DNA of 50,729 nucleotides, taken from contig CAKOHH010000007.1 of the NCBI GenBank assembly GCA_934085675.1, positions 1-50,729 on the forward strand, read 5' to 3'. Shown here in pieces: positions 16,362 through 24,602 of this stretch. A program made the translations under genes and the position numbers. Every line of letters begins with the position of its first letter. The stretch's first letter is position 1. The notes under the pieces were generated by a model. That model made no database searches. It had not been told where the DNA came from and saw only the letters and a list, made by a program, of their open reading frames with translations. This DNA comes from an uncultured Bacilli bacterium (GTDB lineage Bacteria > Bacillota_I > Bacilli_A > RF39 > UBA660).

Positions 16362-16381
16362 TCTCTCTATTAAGTAATTAA

Positions 16382-16410
16382 ACTATAACAATTTCTGAAA
16401 AAAATTGCAA
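16382..16410 (-). promoter_or_regulatory. Sigma-A promoter of the candidate ncRNA
   Basis: TTGCAA (16405-16410), 17-nt spacer, TATAGT (16382-16387) on the minus strand. It lies about 45 nt past the virD4-like stop codon. Confidence 0.65.
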
Positions 16411-16453
16411 TTATTTTTTTTAAATTTATTGTGATTTGACATTGTTTTGACAA

Positions 16454-18604
16454 CTATTCTTCATGAAAGAAATCATCAAAGAATTCATCATCTGTTATAA
16501 CATTATCATTCATAACGATAGAATCAGCATCAACATTTATCTTAGGTTTATCATTCTTTTGTTCTTTTGGAACCTTTTTATTGTCTTCCAATTTAGGATC
16601 ATCTAGTTTAGGAAGTTCAAAAGAAGATTCTGTATTTTTAGTTTGTTGTTTTTCTTTCTCCTTTTTCTCTTCTTCATCTAATTCCTTTAATTTTTTATCA
16701 ATGTCGGCAATCATTTTGTCAATCTCATCATTCGTAAGAGAAGACATCGGCTTATTCATTAAAGGATCATTTAATGGCGAATGATCAAACATAAATGGAT
16801 TGCCATTAGAAGGAACATTACCAAATGGAGAAGGACTTGGTGTAAACGGATTAAAGTTATTTTCTTTATTATTTCCCATTTGTTCCATCATTTTCTTTTG
16901 TTTTGCTTCAGAAACAAACGTTTTTAAATCAAAAGTAGCAACTGGTCTTGGTTCTCTTTTTGGAAAAGCAAGTTCCTTTCTTTCAATACCCCAGTTAATT
17001 TTAAAGTCTGGTTCATATTGGGTTTTAAAAGGGTTCATACGTAAACGTTTAATAATGGCTTGAAACAATTTCATTTTTTGTAAATCGGTAACGGTAACAA
17101 GTGGTGTAGAAGCTGTTTTATCTTTATCTTTACTTTTTACCTCACCGCACATTTTACTAATTTCTTCTAAGGCTGCCATTTCTGTAGAAATCAAATATAT
17201 TAAATTACCACAGTTTCCTTTTAATGTTTCTGCCACTTCTTTGCCATAAACATCATTTAATTGGGAGAAGTTTTGGATGATAAATGTAAATCTAATATCT
17301 CTACTTCTTGCCGCTGAAACCATGGCATCTACATCAGATAAAGGGGGCATATTGGCAAACTCATCTAAAATGAAATTAGTTCTGTAGGCAAGTTTACCAC
17401 CTCTTGATTGAGCCACTTCAATTAAAGTTTCGTAACATTGTTTTAAGAAAACTGTTAAAAGACTATGATAAGTTGTTTTTTCATCATGAATAATTAAGAA
17501 TACAGCTGTTTTTTTCTCACCAATACTCCGCATATCAAAATCACTATAAGATAACATTTCTGATAATTTTTCACGAGAAGCAAAAATACGGATTTTTTGG
17601 CGGAAAGTAGATAGGATACCACCTTTTGTATCAGATGGGGCATTGAATGTTGTTGAACCAAAAATATATTCTGGAGAGCTTTCCCCTTTCATATTAAAGT
17701 ATTCTTGAATATAAGTTTTAGCTCCCAATCTTTCTTCACCAACAGAGCTCATCAAATTGATTGAATTTAAATTAATTTCATCTTCTTTACCATCTCTAAA
17801 TAAACCTAGGGCTAAAGCAGAAAAATAGTCAGCACCAGATTTTTCCCAGAAGGCTGAATCTTGGTTTTTAGGGTCTACTAAAATATTATTGGCAATATCT
17901 TCCAAAAGTTCAATTGCTTTATCAGTATTACCATTTTTAAAGTAATAATAAGGAGTGGCTAAGGGATTCCATGAGTTTCCTTCTTCAGGATTACGGAAAT
18001 TTAAAACAACAATATTATAACCTTGTTCTTTTAAATAATCACCACAGTATTTATATAATTCTCCTTTAGGGTCATTAATAATCATACTTTCGCCTTTTTT
18101 AGCAAGTAAATTTACTTGTGGTTTAACAAGACATACTGTTTTACCTGAACCAGTAGAACCAATAATCATAGTATGATAATCGCCATTATCAACCCAAATA
18201 TCTGTCCCATTATTAATTAAAGGAATACCAGCACCATCAACATGTTGGTCAACTGCTTTTACATGAACAACATCTTTAGCTTCTTTAATCTCTTTTTCCT
18301 TAGCCCATCTTGAATAACCTTTTTCTTCTTTATCCCCAATATTTAGGAATTTTTTACCACTTTTATCTTTATCGAAAATATATGAAGACACACTCGAAAA
18401 AATAATAATTAAAGCAATAATAAACATGAAAATTGTTAAGCCAATATAGTCTTTTGTAAACGCTGGAAACGGATTAAGTCCGTAAAAAGACCCATCACTG
18501 GCAAAAGATGAAAAATTAAGCACAGCTATTGCACACAAATAAAGCAAAAAGATACAAAAAACAACAAATATAATAAAATCTTTTTGTGAAACTCTAAATT
18601 TCAT
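16454..18604 (-). CDS. VirD4/TraG-family type IV coupling ATPase
   Basis: 716-residue membrane ATPase of the type IV coupling protein family, which in conjugation delivers substrates to the secretion channel. Two N-terminal membrane helices (about 10-32 and 52-76), Walker A GSTGSGKT at 149-156, Walker B FILDEF at 411-416, and a family-typical sensor region RFTFIIQNFSQL. The C-terminal tail of about 180 residues is long, charged and Asn/Pro-rich, ending in an acidic run. No relaxase, VirB4 or other conjugation gene accompanies it; its neighbours are Tad-like genes and a wall hydrolase. Ribosome site AAGGAGAGG. It is therefore either a substrate receptor for a hybrid Tad/T4SS apparatus or a relic of an integrated element. 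Confidence 0.9.
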   Translation of the reverse strand: MKFRVSQKDFIIFVVFCIFLLYLCAIAVLNFSSFASDGSFYGLNPFPAFTKDYIGLTIFMFIIALIIIFSSVSSYIFDKDKSGKKFLNIGDKEEKGYSRWAKEKEIKEAKDVVHVKAVDQHVDGAGIPLINNGTDIWVDNGDYHTMIIGSTGSGKTVCLVKPQVNLLAKKGESMIINDPKGELYKYCGDYLKEQGYNIVVLNFRNPEEGNSWNPLATPYYYFKNGNTDKAIELLEDIANNILVDPKNQDSAFWEKSGADYFSALALGLFRDGKEDEINLNSINLMSSVGEERLGAKTYIQEYFNMKGESSPEYIFGSTTFNAPSDTKGGILSTFRQKIRIFASREKLSEMLSYSDFDMRSIGEKKTAVFLIIHDEKTTYHSLLTVFLKQCYETLIEVAQSRGGKLAYRTNFILDEFANMPPLSDVDAMVSAARSRDIRFTFIIQNFSQLNDVYGKEVAETLKGNCGNLIYLISTEMAALEEISKMCGEVKSKDKDKTASTPLVTVTDLQKMKLFQAIIKRLRMNPFKTQYEPDFKINWGIERKELAFPKREPRPVATFDLKTFVSEAKQKKMMEQMGNNKENNFNPFTPSPSPFGNVPSNGNPFMFDHSPLNDPLMNKPMSSLTNDEIDKMIADIDKKLKELDEEEKKEKEKQQTKNTESSFELPKLDDPKLEDNKKVPKEQKNDKPKINVDADSIVMNDNVITDDEFFDDFFHEE

Positions 18605-18663
18605 AGAAACCTCTCCTTGACTAAACTATTATACAATAGAATTTTATTTATTCATAGAAAAAT

Positions 18664-19341
18664 CTACGTATATTTTCTAGCCTGAATTTTTTTTATAACA
18701 ACAATAAATATAACTAGAACAGCCATACAAACTAATACAGTGATAATAATAACACTTTGATTTTTTGCTTTATTTTTTTCTGTTTCTTTATAAGTTAAAA
18801 CAAGACGAGCATTTTCAAAATCCGTAATTGTCCATTGATAAGTATTACCAATAACTTGATTAGCATTATGAGAAACAACCTCATTTAAAACTTTTACATT
18901 AATAGTTAATTTTTCTAAATCAGGAAATTTTGATGCATCGAAGTATCCCGTATCCAATGTTATCGTTTTATCATCCTCATTATACGTTTTTGTAAAATCA
19001 TAGAATCCTGTTTTTAAGCCAGCAGCATGATTAAAGCGATTACTTGGAAACGTAAAATGAAAATCGACTAAATAAGCATCGTTTTTTCGAAAAGACTTTA
19101 CATCGTAATAAGATACCCCCTCTATCTTATCGGTTGATTCACTATCAAAAAATTCATCATCATAGGCATTAACAGGAATTTTGCTATTATATATAGACGA
19201 AACTTCTTGATAATTAGAACTTTTAATTTCAAAATTTTCATCATACGTCATGTTATTAATATCATCAATTGTTAGATTATATTCAGCCGTACATCCACTT
19301 AATAGAAAAACTAAGACTAATCCTAAAAATAATTTTTTCAT
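18664..19341 (-). CDS. Lipoprotein with an additional C-terminal membrane helix
   Basis: 225 residues. A lipoprotein signal with lipobox LLSGC (Cys at 17) is followed by an extracellular domain of about 175 residues and a C-terminal membrane helix (about 196-216) with a basic tail. Being tethered at both ends is uncommon and suggests a role at the membrane face of a larger assembly. It lies 4 nt downstream of the P60 hydrolase gene and upstream of virD4. No known domain assigned; a similar double-anchored layout occurs in LppM-type proteins, but I cannot confirm relationship. Confidence 0.6.
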   Translation of the reverse strand: MKKLFLGLVLVFLLSGCTAEYNLTIDDINNMTYDENFEIKSSNYQEVSSIYNSKIPVNAYDDEFFDSESTDKIEGVSYYDVKSFRKNDAYLVDFHFTFPSNRFNHAAGLKTGFYDFTKTYNEDDKTITLDTGYFDASKFPDLEKLTINVKVLNEVVSHNANQVIGNTYQWTITDFENARLVLTYKETEKNKAKNQSVIIITVLVCMAVLVIFIVVIKKIQARKYT

Positions 19342-19345
19342 ATCA

Positions 19346-21721
19346 TCATCCTAACCTTCCATTTTCAAATGCAGTTGCATACTCTTCAGTGGAGTAATGT
19401 TTTGAAGCATCGTTATAATAACTAGACATATCTACAACATCGTAATAATTATTTGCAAAGTTTATTTTTTGATAACTAATTCCCTTTGTATCTGGACGAT
19501 AGGCAGCTCCTAAACCATTTGATTCAGCAATAATGTAGTAACTTTCTTCTTGATTCGTGCCAACAATTATAGATACATGGCCTTCTCCATTAGAAGAATA
19601 ATGCACTAAAATATCACCCACTTGTCCAATATAAGAGCCGTCTCCAGGATATGATGGTCCATAATCTTTCATTCTGATAGATGTGTTGAATGAAACCTTT
19701 AATCCACCGTTATGAAGTACCCAATAAACGAAGGCAGAACAATCAGGTCCGTAATGAGTATATGGACCAGCCTTCTCGTAATAGAAAGCTCCTATCGGAG
19801 TTCCCCAGGCTGGATCTACCCCAAATAAATTAGCTGTTGACCGACCAACTCCATTAATAGAAGTATGTCCGCCACTTAATGTATATGGTATTCTTACATC
19901 AAATTGTTGCATGTAATTAATTAAAGTTGTAGCTGCCGTTGCCACGCCAGCACGCGTTCCTACTCCTTTATCAACAATATTATTGTAAATAGTATCGTTT
20001 AAGTCTTGAATAGATAATCCTTGACTATCCAAATAACTACTTAATGGTTCTTTCATCATATTTTTAGGTATGTCTAAATTTGCATCTGTTTGAATGCTTG
20101 AACCTTTACATACTGTTCCACTCAAGTTAAAGATATCTTTACGATGAACTAAATATTTTTCAGCCTGCCAATCCAAATAAGCATTTCTTTCTTCTTCAGT
20201 GGTCAACACACAACCAGGACCACCATTAACGCTAGAACATTTGTAAGAAGAGGCACATCTTGAATAATTTTCACCATAAATAATTTTCAAATAGTAACAT
20301 CCACCATCATTACTACTTCCAGGATTGGCCAAAAACTTTCCTAAAAAAGAATAACTTTGAACAATACCATGCATACTTCCAGCATTAACAAACCAATCAT
20401 AAAGGGTTTCAACTCCCTCCATAAAACTCGAAAATAATTTACCTACTTTTTCACCGTTATAAACTGCATATCCATAGTAATTGTAATGTTCTGTATTAAT
20501 GTCATTGGTTTTAAACGATGTTTCTTTTCGTGCAAAAATATAAATAAGTTCAGGATTAATATTTTTTTCTTGCCCCATATCATATATAGCCCCGGCATTA
20601 TCAATAAAATATTGTGCCCAACTGGCATAATTACCAGAAGAAAGGAAATTTGTCACAGCATTAATGAATTCGTCTCTACTTAAAGGGGTGCTATCATACG
20701 GTAATGAATCACTAGAACATTTTTGGTCTGGCAACTTATTTTTTACATTTTCTTTATTCATGGTCATGTAAGTAATATTTTGACCATAAAAATATTTTAG
20801 AATTAGATTATAGTCATAATCATGTGTCCTCATTAAATTATAGGCTCCAACAACGCTGAACCCTGTTTCTTCATCTTGATGAAGCCAGGCTGATTTTGTA
20901 ATCAAATTCCCTTTTTTATCCTTATCTTTCCATGTAACCCAGCATTCCCCCCACGTAGGGTCATCATAACTTCCCTGAGGGTCATTACAAGGGCATTTTT
21001 TATATATTTCATTATCAACATAGTTATCCACAAAATCATTTGTGATTTCTAAAGTGTCTTTTGGATAAATTTTATATTCATTTTGATTTTCATTGACGTT
21101 ATACCAACAAAAATCAGACACATGAGCACTAGAAACTACATTATGATTGCTATCACCTAAAATAACTCCCTTAGACTCTTTTAAAACAACATCTAAATAA
21201 GCATTCGTACTTGGATTTTTAGATAACTGTTTATCATGGTAAGTAACCGTACAGTTATTAGATACTGCTTCCGTACGAAGAGCAATGGTTAAAGCATAAT
21301 ACACTTGAATAACAGCAGTTTCATCTTCGTGTTCTATTAAATCTTTCATATATTCTACAGCTGCACTTTGAACATAAGTTTCCATATCCATTTGTAGTGA
21401 ACTAGAAGATTCATCTTCTTTATAAGGCTCATATTTAACCGTTACTGTTGTACAAGCCCCCTCTTTGTAATACAAATCATTTCCTCCAGATGTCTGATTA
21501 ATAGAAACTATTAAGATAATAAAAATAATAATAGCCAAAAAACCACCAAGAAAAACCCACCACCAAGGATTTATCTTTAAAAGTGAATTAATAACTTTTT
21601 TTTCACCTATTGCCAAAAGTTGATTTTTAGGTGGTTCAGCCTCGATTTCTCCTGGAATATTTTCGTTATTTGGTGTCGATTCATTTTCCAATTCTTCTAA
21701 ATTTTCATTTTCTTCATCCAT
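19346..21721 (-). CDS. Membrane-anchored bifunctional cell-wall hydrolase (lysozyme-like plus NlpC/P60)
   Basis: 791 residues. The N-terminus is acidic and cytoplasmic, with one membrane helix at about 52-75. The middle contains a lysozyme/glucosaminidase-like domain with NPELIYIFARKETSF (likely catalytic Glu) and NYYGYAVYNG. The C-terminal third is an NlpC/P60 cysteine peptidase: GPDCSAFVYW supplies Cys, GHVSIIVG supplies His, and AESNG the polar residue. The same two-activity plan occurs in CwlT-type hydrolases of Gram-positive conjugative elements, where they open peptidoglycan for the channel. As first gene after a promoter at 21747-21775, in one unit with the lipoprotein and VirD4-like ATPase, it probably makes room in the wall for this apparatus. 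Confidence 0.85.
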   Translation of the reverse strand: MDEENENLEELENESTPNNENIPGEIEAEPPKNQLLAIGEKKVINSLLKINPWWWVFLGGFLAIIIFIILIVSINQTSGGNDLYYKEGACTTVTVKYEPYKEDESSSSLQMDMETYVQSAAVEYMKDLIEHEDETAVIQVYYALTIALRTEAVSNNCTVTYHDKQLSKNPSTNAYLDVVLKESKGVILGDSNHNVVSSAHVSDFCWYNVNENQNEYKIYPKDTLEITNDFVDNYVDNEIYKKCPCNDPQGSYDDPTWGECWVTWKDKDKKGNLITKSAWLHQDEETGFSVVGAYNLMRTHDYDYNLILKYFYGQNITYMTMNKENVKNKLPDQKCSSDSLPYDSTPLSRDEFINAVTNFLSSGNYASWAQYFIDNAGAIYDMGQEKNINPELIYIFARKETSFKTNDINTEHYNYYGYAVYNGEKVGKLFSSFMEGVETLYDWFVNAGSMHGIVQSYSFLGKFLANPGSSNDGGCYYLKIIYGENYSRCASSYKCSSVNGGPGCVLTTEEERNAYLDWQAEKYLVHRKDIFNLSGTVCKGSSIQTDANLDIPKNMMKEPLSSYLDSQGLSIQDLNDTIYNNIVDKGVGTRAGVATAATTLINYMQQFDVRIPYTLSGGHTSINGVGRSTANLFGVDPAWGTPIGAFYYEKAGPYTHYGPDCSAFVYWVLHNGGLKVSFNTSIRMKDYGPSYPGDGSYIGQVGDILVHYSSNGEGHVSIIVGTNQEESYYIIAESNGLGAAYRPDTKGISYQKINFANNYYDVVDMSSYYNDASKHYSTEEYATAFENGRLG

Positions 21722-21746
21722 AACTGCACCACCGTTTCTCTTTTTA

Positions 21747-21775
21747 ATTCTATCAAATTCTCCAATTTAAGTCCA
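21747..21775 (-). promoter_or_regulatory. Probable promoter of the P60-lipoprotein-VirD4 unit
   Basis: TGGACT (21770-21775), 17-nt spacer, TAGAAT (21747-21752) on the minus strand, directly after the terminator of the DUF368 gene. Confidence 0.5.
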
Positions 21776-21776
21776 T

Positions 21777-21805
21777 AAAAAAACTCATCTTAAATTGGAA
21801 GATGA
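21777..21805 (-). terminator. Intrinsic terminator of the mutY-DUF368 unit
   Basis: Minus strand: TCATCTT-(7 nt)-AAGATGA, one G, then a seven-T run. Confidence 0.85.
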
Positions 21806-21817
21806 ATTTAAAAATTT

Positions 21818-22708
21818 TTATTTATTTTTTTTGGCAAGAAAACCTTTTAGCCATTGAAGTAGGCCAATGATAAGACCTCCTAAAATAAAGAAAGCAATTG
21901 AAAATGTTTGAAAAGTCATTGGCTCATGGTAAACCTCTAATGTAGTTGGTCCCATAACAATTGCATATAAAGAACCAAGCATTAAACCCAAAATTAAATA
22001 AACTGTTTGGCTACGATATTTACTTAAAGCAGTTTTTATTCCTTTAATAACAACGGCAATACCTGTTAACACGCCTAAACCAAAAATAACTAAAATAGGA
22101 AAATAGCCAAAATTTAAATGTAAAAATTCTTTAATAGCTGTCGTAATTGGAATATAAAGGCCAAAAATAAGTAATAAAGTTGAACCACTAATACCAGGTA
22201 AAACCATAGCAGATATTGCAATCATCGCCGCCACAAAAACATATAAAATCAAGCCAAATGATAAGTTTGTAATATCCACAACATTTTCACTACCATTCAT
22301 TGGATTAAAATATGTAATTAAAGAAACAATTACAATACCTAAAATTAAAAATAATAAATTTTTATACTTTCCTTTTAAAACGCCTTTTTCTTCAGAAATA
22401 ATAAGTGGTAAAGAAAAAAGAATGAAACCGATAAAAACAGAACTAACTTCATAGATATGATTTGCAAATAAGCTAGTCAATGCCAAAACTGCTAAAACCA
22501 TGCCTATAACCCAACCAATACCTAATTTTAAAAGAAAGAAAAGGGCTTCTTTTTTCTCTTTTTTACTTCCAAAAACCAAGTTGTTTAAAGAATTTATAAA
22601 TTGATCATAAAACCCTAAAATAAATGCGATAGTTCCTCCACTAACACCAGGGACACTATCGGCAAGAGCCATACAAAAACCACGTATACCATTAATCAAA
22701 TAATTCAT
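21818..22708 (-). CDS. DUF368 family membrane protein (undecaprenyl-phosphate translocase, PopT type)
   Basis: About 296 residues with eight or more membrane helices. The diagnostic N-terminal motif GFCMALADSVPGVSGGTIAFILGFYD and the internal repeat VLPGISGSTLLLIFGLY are visible. DUF368 proteins (PopT) have been shown to recycle the C55 lipid carrier of wall synthesis from the outer to the inner leaflet. The ATG at 22708 is chosen because AAGGAGAA lies 5-6 nt upstream; the frame is open a little further. It follows mutY closely (32 nt) and should be co-transcribed. Family assignment is firm. Confidence 0.88.
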   Translation of the reverse strand: MNYLINGIRGFCMALADSVPGVSGGTIAFILGFYDQFINSLNNLVFGSKKEKKEALFFLLKLGIGWVIGMVLAVLALTSLFANHIYEVSSVFIGFILFSLPLIISEEKGVLKGKYKNLLFLILGIVIVSLITYFNPMNGSENVVDITNLSFGLILYVFVAAMIAISAMVLPGISGSTLLLIFGLYIPITTAIKEFLHLNFGYFPILVIFGLGVLTGIAVVIKGIKTALSKYRSQTVYLILGLMLGSLYAIVMGPTTLEVYHEPMTFQTFSIAFFILGGLIIGLLQWLKGFLAKKNK

Positions 22709-22740
22709 AACTATTCTCCTTTTTCTTCTAAAAGAATACA

Positions 22741-23763
22741 CTATTTTAGAAGTTTCGTAAAGACTTTTTTATAGGCCGTGGGTAAAGAATATGTCGACTC
22801 TATTTCACTTTCAGAAGCAAAAAGATAATCAGAAGTTTTTTCTTTTAATTTCACTAAATAAATTTGCATATTCCAAACCACATGAGAAAAAGTATGCTTT
22901 ACAATACCTTTTTCAATAATTGTATCTATTTTATATGGTAGTATTTCCTTTAACTTTTCTTTATCTAACCATTCTTCTTTATTAGGAAAGACATAAAGAC
23001 CATTTAATAATCCTTCTTCATTTTTATAAAGTGAAAAAGTTTTTTCATATTCCAAAAGATAAACTGTTTTCTTAACTTCTTTTTTATCTTTTTTTATTTT
23101 AGTAACTGGATAACACGCTACCGTATTATGAAGATAAGCCTTACAACATGATTTTAGTGGACATTTTTCACATTTAGGAGTTGCATGAAAAGTACATATT
23201 AATGCCCCTAATTCAATAAAAGCCTCAGTGAATTCTCTTGTTTTATTATCAGGCATTAGAAGAGTTAATTTTTCTTGGTAATCTTTTAAAACTTTTGGCT
23301 TTGAAATATCTTCTTTTTCTTCATAAACTCTTGATAAAACTCTTTTAACGTTACCATCAATTGCTGGTTCTTTTTTATTATAGGCAATAGACAAAATAGC
23401 TCCTACCGTATAAGGCCCTAAGCCAGGAAGTGATTGAAGGACTTTTTTATCCTGAGGCAAATTATCATATCCTAATTTTATTACTTCTTCGGCACACTTA
23501 TATAAATTTTTGGCTCGAGAATAATATCCCAGACCTTCCCACAATTTTAAAACCTTTTCTAAAGGTGCTTTAGAAAGACTTTCGATATCGGGATATTCTT
23601 TAATAAATCTCGTATAATAATCCCTTACAGTTATGACTCCTGTTTGCTGAAGCATAACCTCACTAATCCAAATTTTATATGCATCACTGGTATGACGCCA
23701 TGGCAAATCTCTTTTACTTTCATTAAACCACATCAAAAGTTTTGATATTACTTCTTCATTCAT
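22741..23763 (-). CDS. mutY: A/G-specific adenine glycosylase MutY
   Basis: 340-residue base-excision repair enzyme that removes A mispaired with 8-oxoG. It has the helix-hairpin-helix LPGLGPYTVGAIL, catalytic Asp in PAIDGNVKRV, the N-terminal LPWRHTSDAYKIWISEVMLQQT signature, an Fe-S cluster loop (ICTFHATPKCEKCPLKSCC) and a C-terminal Nudix-like 8-oxoG recognition domain with GIVKHTFSHVVW. The cluster loop reads C-x7-C-x2-C-x5-C where most MutY have C-x6-C-x2-C-x5-C. The start ATG lacks a Shine-Dalgarno sequence and sits in a CATTTTG / CAAAATG hairpin only about 10 nt from the predicted transcription start. Confidence 0.95.
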   Translation of the reverse strand: MNEEVISKLLMWFNESKRDLPWRHTSDAYKIWISEVMLQQTGVITVRDYYTRFIKEYPDIESLSKAPLEKVLKLWEGLGYYSRAKNLYKCAEEVIKLGYDNLPQDKKVLQSLPGLGPYTVGAILSIAYNKKEPAIDGNVKRVLSRVYEEKEDISKPKVLKDYQEKLTLLMPDNKTREFTEAFIELGALICTFHATPKCEKCPLKSCCKAYLHNTVACYPVTKIKKDKKEVKKTVYLLEYEKTFSLYKNEEGLLNGLYVFPNKEEWLDKEKLKEILPYKIDTIIEKGIVKHTFSHVVWNMQIYLVKLKEKTSDYLFASESEIESTYSLPTAYKKVFTKLLK

Positions 23764-23780
23764 TTTGCATCACAAAATGA
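23761..23780. repeat. Inverted repeat covering the mutY start codon
   Basis: CATTTTG-(5-6 nt)-CAAAATG; on the minus-strand mRNA the hairpin includes the AUG. Confidence 0.45.
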
Positions 23781-23808
23781 TTTTAAAAAAAATTCTTTTC
23801 GTTGTAAA
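23780..23808 (-). promoter_or_regulatory. Sigma-A promoter of mutY
   Basis: TTTACA (23803-23808), 17-nt spacer, TAAAAT (23780-23785) on the minus strand. Predicted transcription start is about 10 nt before the mutY ATG. Confidence 0.6.
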
Positions 23809-23823
23809 GCATTGATTTCAAAA

Positions 23824-23852
23824 TTGAATTATTATTTTTATTATGTTATATT
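23824..23852 (+). promoter_or_regulatory. Sigma-A promoter of the CPBP protease and phosphoesterase genes
   Basis: TTGAAT (23824-23829), 17-nt spacer, TATATT (23847-23852). Divergent from the mutY promoter. Confidence 0.65.
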
Positions 23853-23876
23853 TTTATTAGAAAGAAAGATGATCAT

Positions 23877-24602
23877 ATGCAAAAAATAAATTTTAAAGAA
23901 TTAGTTAAAGGATTACTTATCATTATAGGTTACCTCATTATTTTACCTTTTTTTATCTCTGCAATGTTTCAAATTTTAAATTTTGACCTTGCTAAAACAA
24001 GTTTTTATTTACTTGCTAATCTAACAATTTACTTAGTTGCCTTAGCATTTTTAGTGTTCTATCACCGAAAAACATTAAAAAATGATTTTAATAATTTCAA
24101 AAACAACTTTAAAAATTGTTTTAAAATAGCCCTAATAAATTATGGAAAATCTTTGCTTTTCTCAACCCTATGCAATCTTTTGCTTATTAGTTTAGCTGGT
24201 GACATTGCTCAAAATGAAAGTGCCAACAGAAGTCTTATTACTCTTTACCCCCTTTTTTCTATCTTAACAATGGTCTTCATAGGTCCTTTTCTTGAAGAAA
24301 TGGTGTTCCGCAAAAGTATGAGAAAAGCCTTTAATAATAAAAATTATTTTTTAATTATTTCGGCGCTTATCTTTGGTAGTGCACATATTTTAATTTCACT
24401 TGATTTTTCTTCTTTAACTAATTTTGCTTCCTCATTTTTTAGCATTAATACCCTTTTTGTTATCCCTTATAGCATCATGGGTTATTTTCTAGCCAAATCT
24501 TACACCGATACTGACTCAATTTTCACAAGTACATTAATGCATATGTTTAATAATAGTTTTGCTGTTTTGGCAGCCATATTAGGAGCAATGTATGGTATCT
24601 AA
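23877..24602 (+). CDS. CPBP family intramembrane metalloprotease
   Basis: 241-residue multi-pass membrane protein of the CAAX-protease/bacteriocin-processing (Abi/CPBP) family. The catalytic motifs are intact: EEMVFR (Glu-Glu-x3-Arg) at about residue 140, FGSAHIL (F-x3-H) and HMFNN (H-x3-N). Bacterial members process or degrade membrane proteins or give immunity to bacteriocins; which applies is unknown. It overlaps the next gene by 11 nt, so the two are coupled. Ribosome site is weak (AGAAAGATGA). Confidence 0.88.
   Translation: MQKINFKELVKGLLIIIGYLIILPFFISAMFQILNFDLAKTSFYLLANLTIYLVALAFLVFYHRKTLKNDFNNFKNNFKNCFKIALINYGKSLLFSTLCNLLLISLAGDIAQNESANRSLITLYPLFSILTMVFIGPFLEEMVFRKSMRKAFNNKNYFLIISALIFGSAHILISLDFSSLTNFASSFFSINTLFVIPYSIMGYFLAKSYTDTDSIFTSTLMHMFNNSFAVLAAILGAMYGI

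Larger units (their letters stand above)
16141..16376 (-). ncRNA. Candidate stand-alone structured RNA (about 235 nt) within the Tad-like locus
   Basis: This fills the only gene-free stretch over 300 nt apart from rnpB (16078-16453). It has its own promoter (16382-16410), several hairpins and a strong terminator (16141-16172), with a new promoter immediately after it. Visible stems on the minus strand: GTTTAAAT / ATTTAAAC enclosing 25 nt (16321-16361) and a GGTT-TTCAAAA / TTTTGAA-AGCC hairpin after it. No open frame with a ribosome site was seen. It does not show the conserved boxes of tmRNA, SRP RNA, T-box, lysine, SAM, cobalamin or c-di-GMP-I riboswitches. It could be a trans-acting RNA, a 6S-like RNA or an attenuating leader. 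Confidence 0.5.

Noticed and set aside
16141..16453. T-box, lysine, SAM, cobalamin or c-di-GMP riboswitch, tmRNA or SRP RNA
   Set aside because: None of the conserved boxes of these classes was found; left as an unassigned RNA.
4200..21721. Integrative conjugative element
   Set aside because: VirD4-like and CwlT-like genes are suggestive, but there is no relaxase, VirB4, integrase or attachment repeat in or beside the locus.
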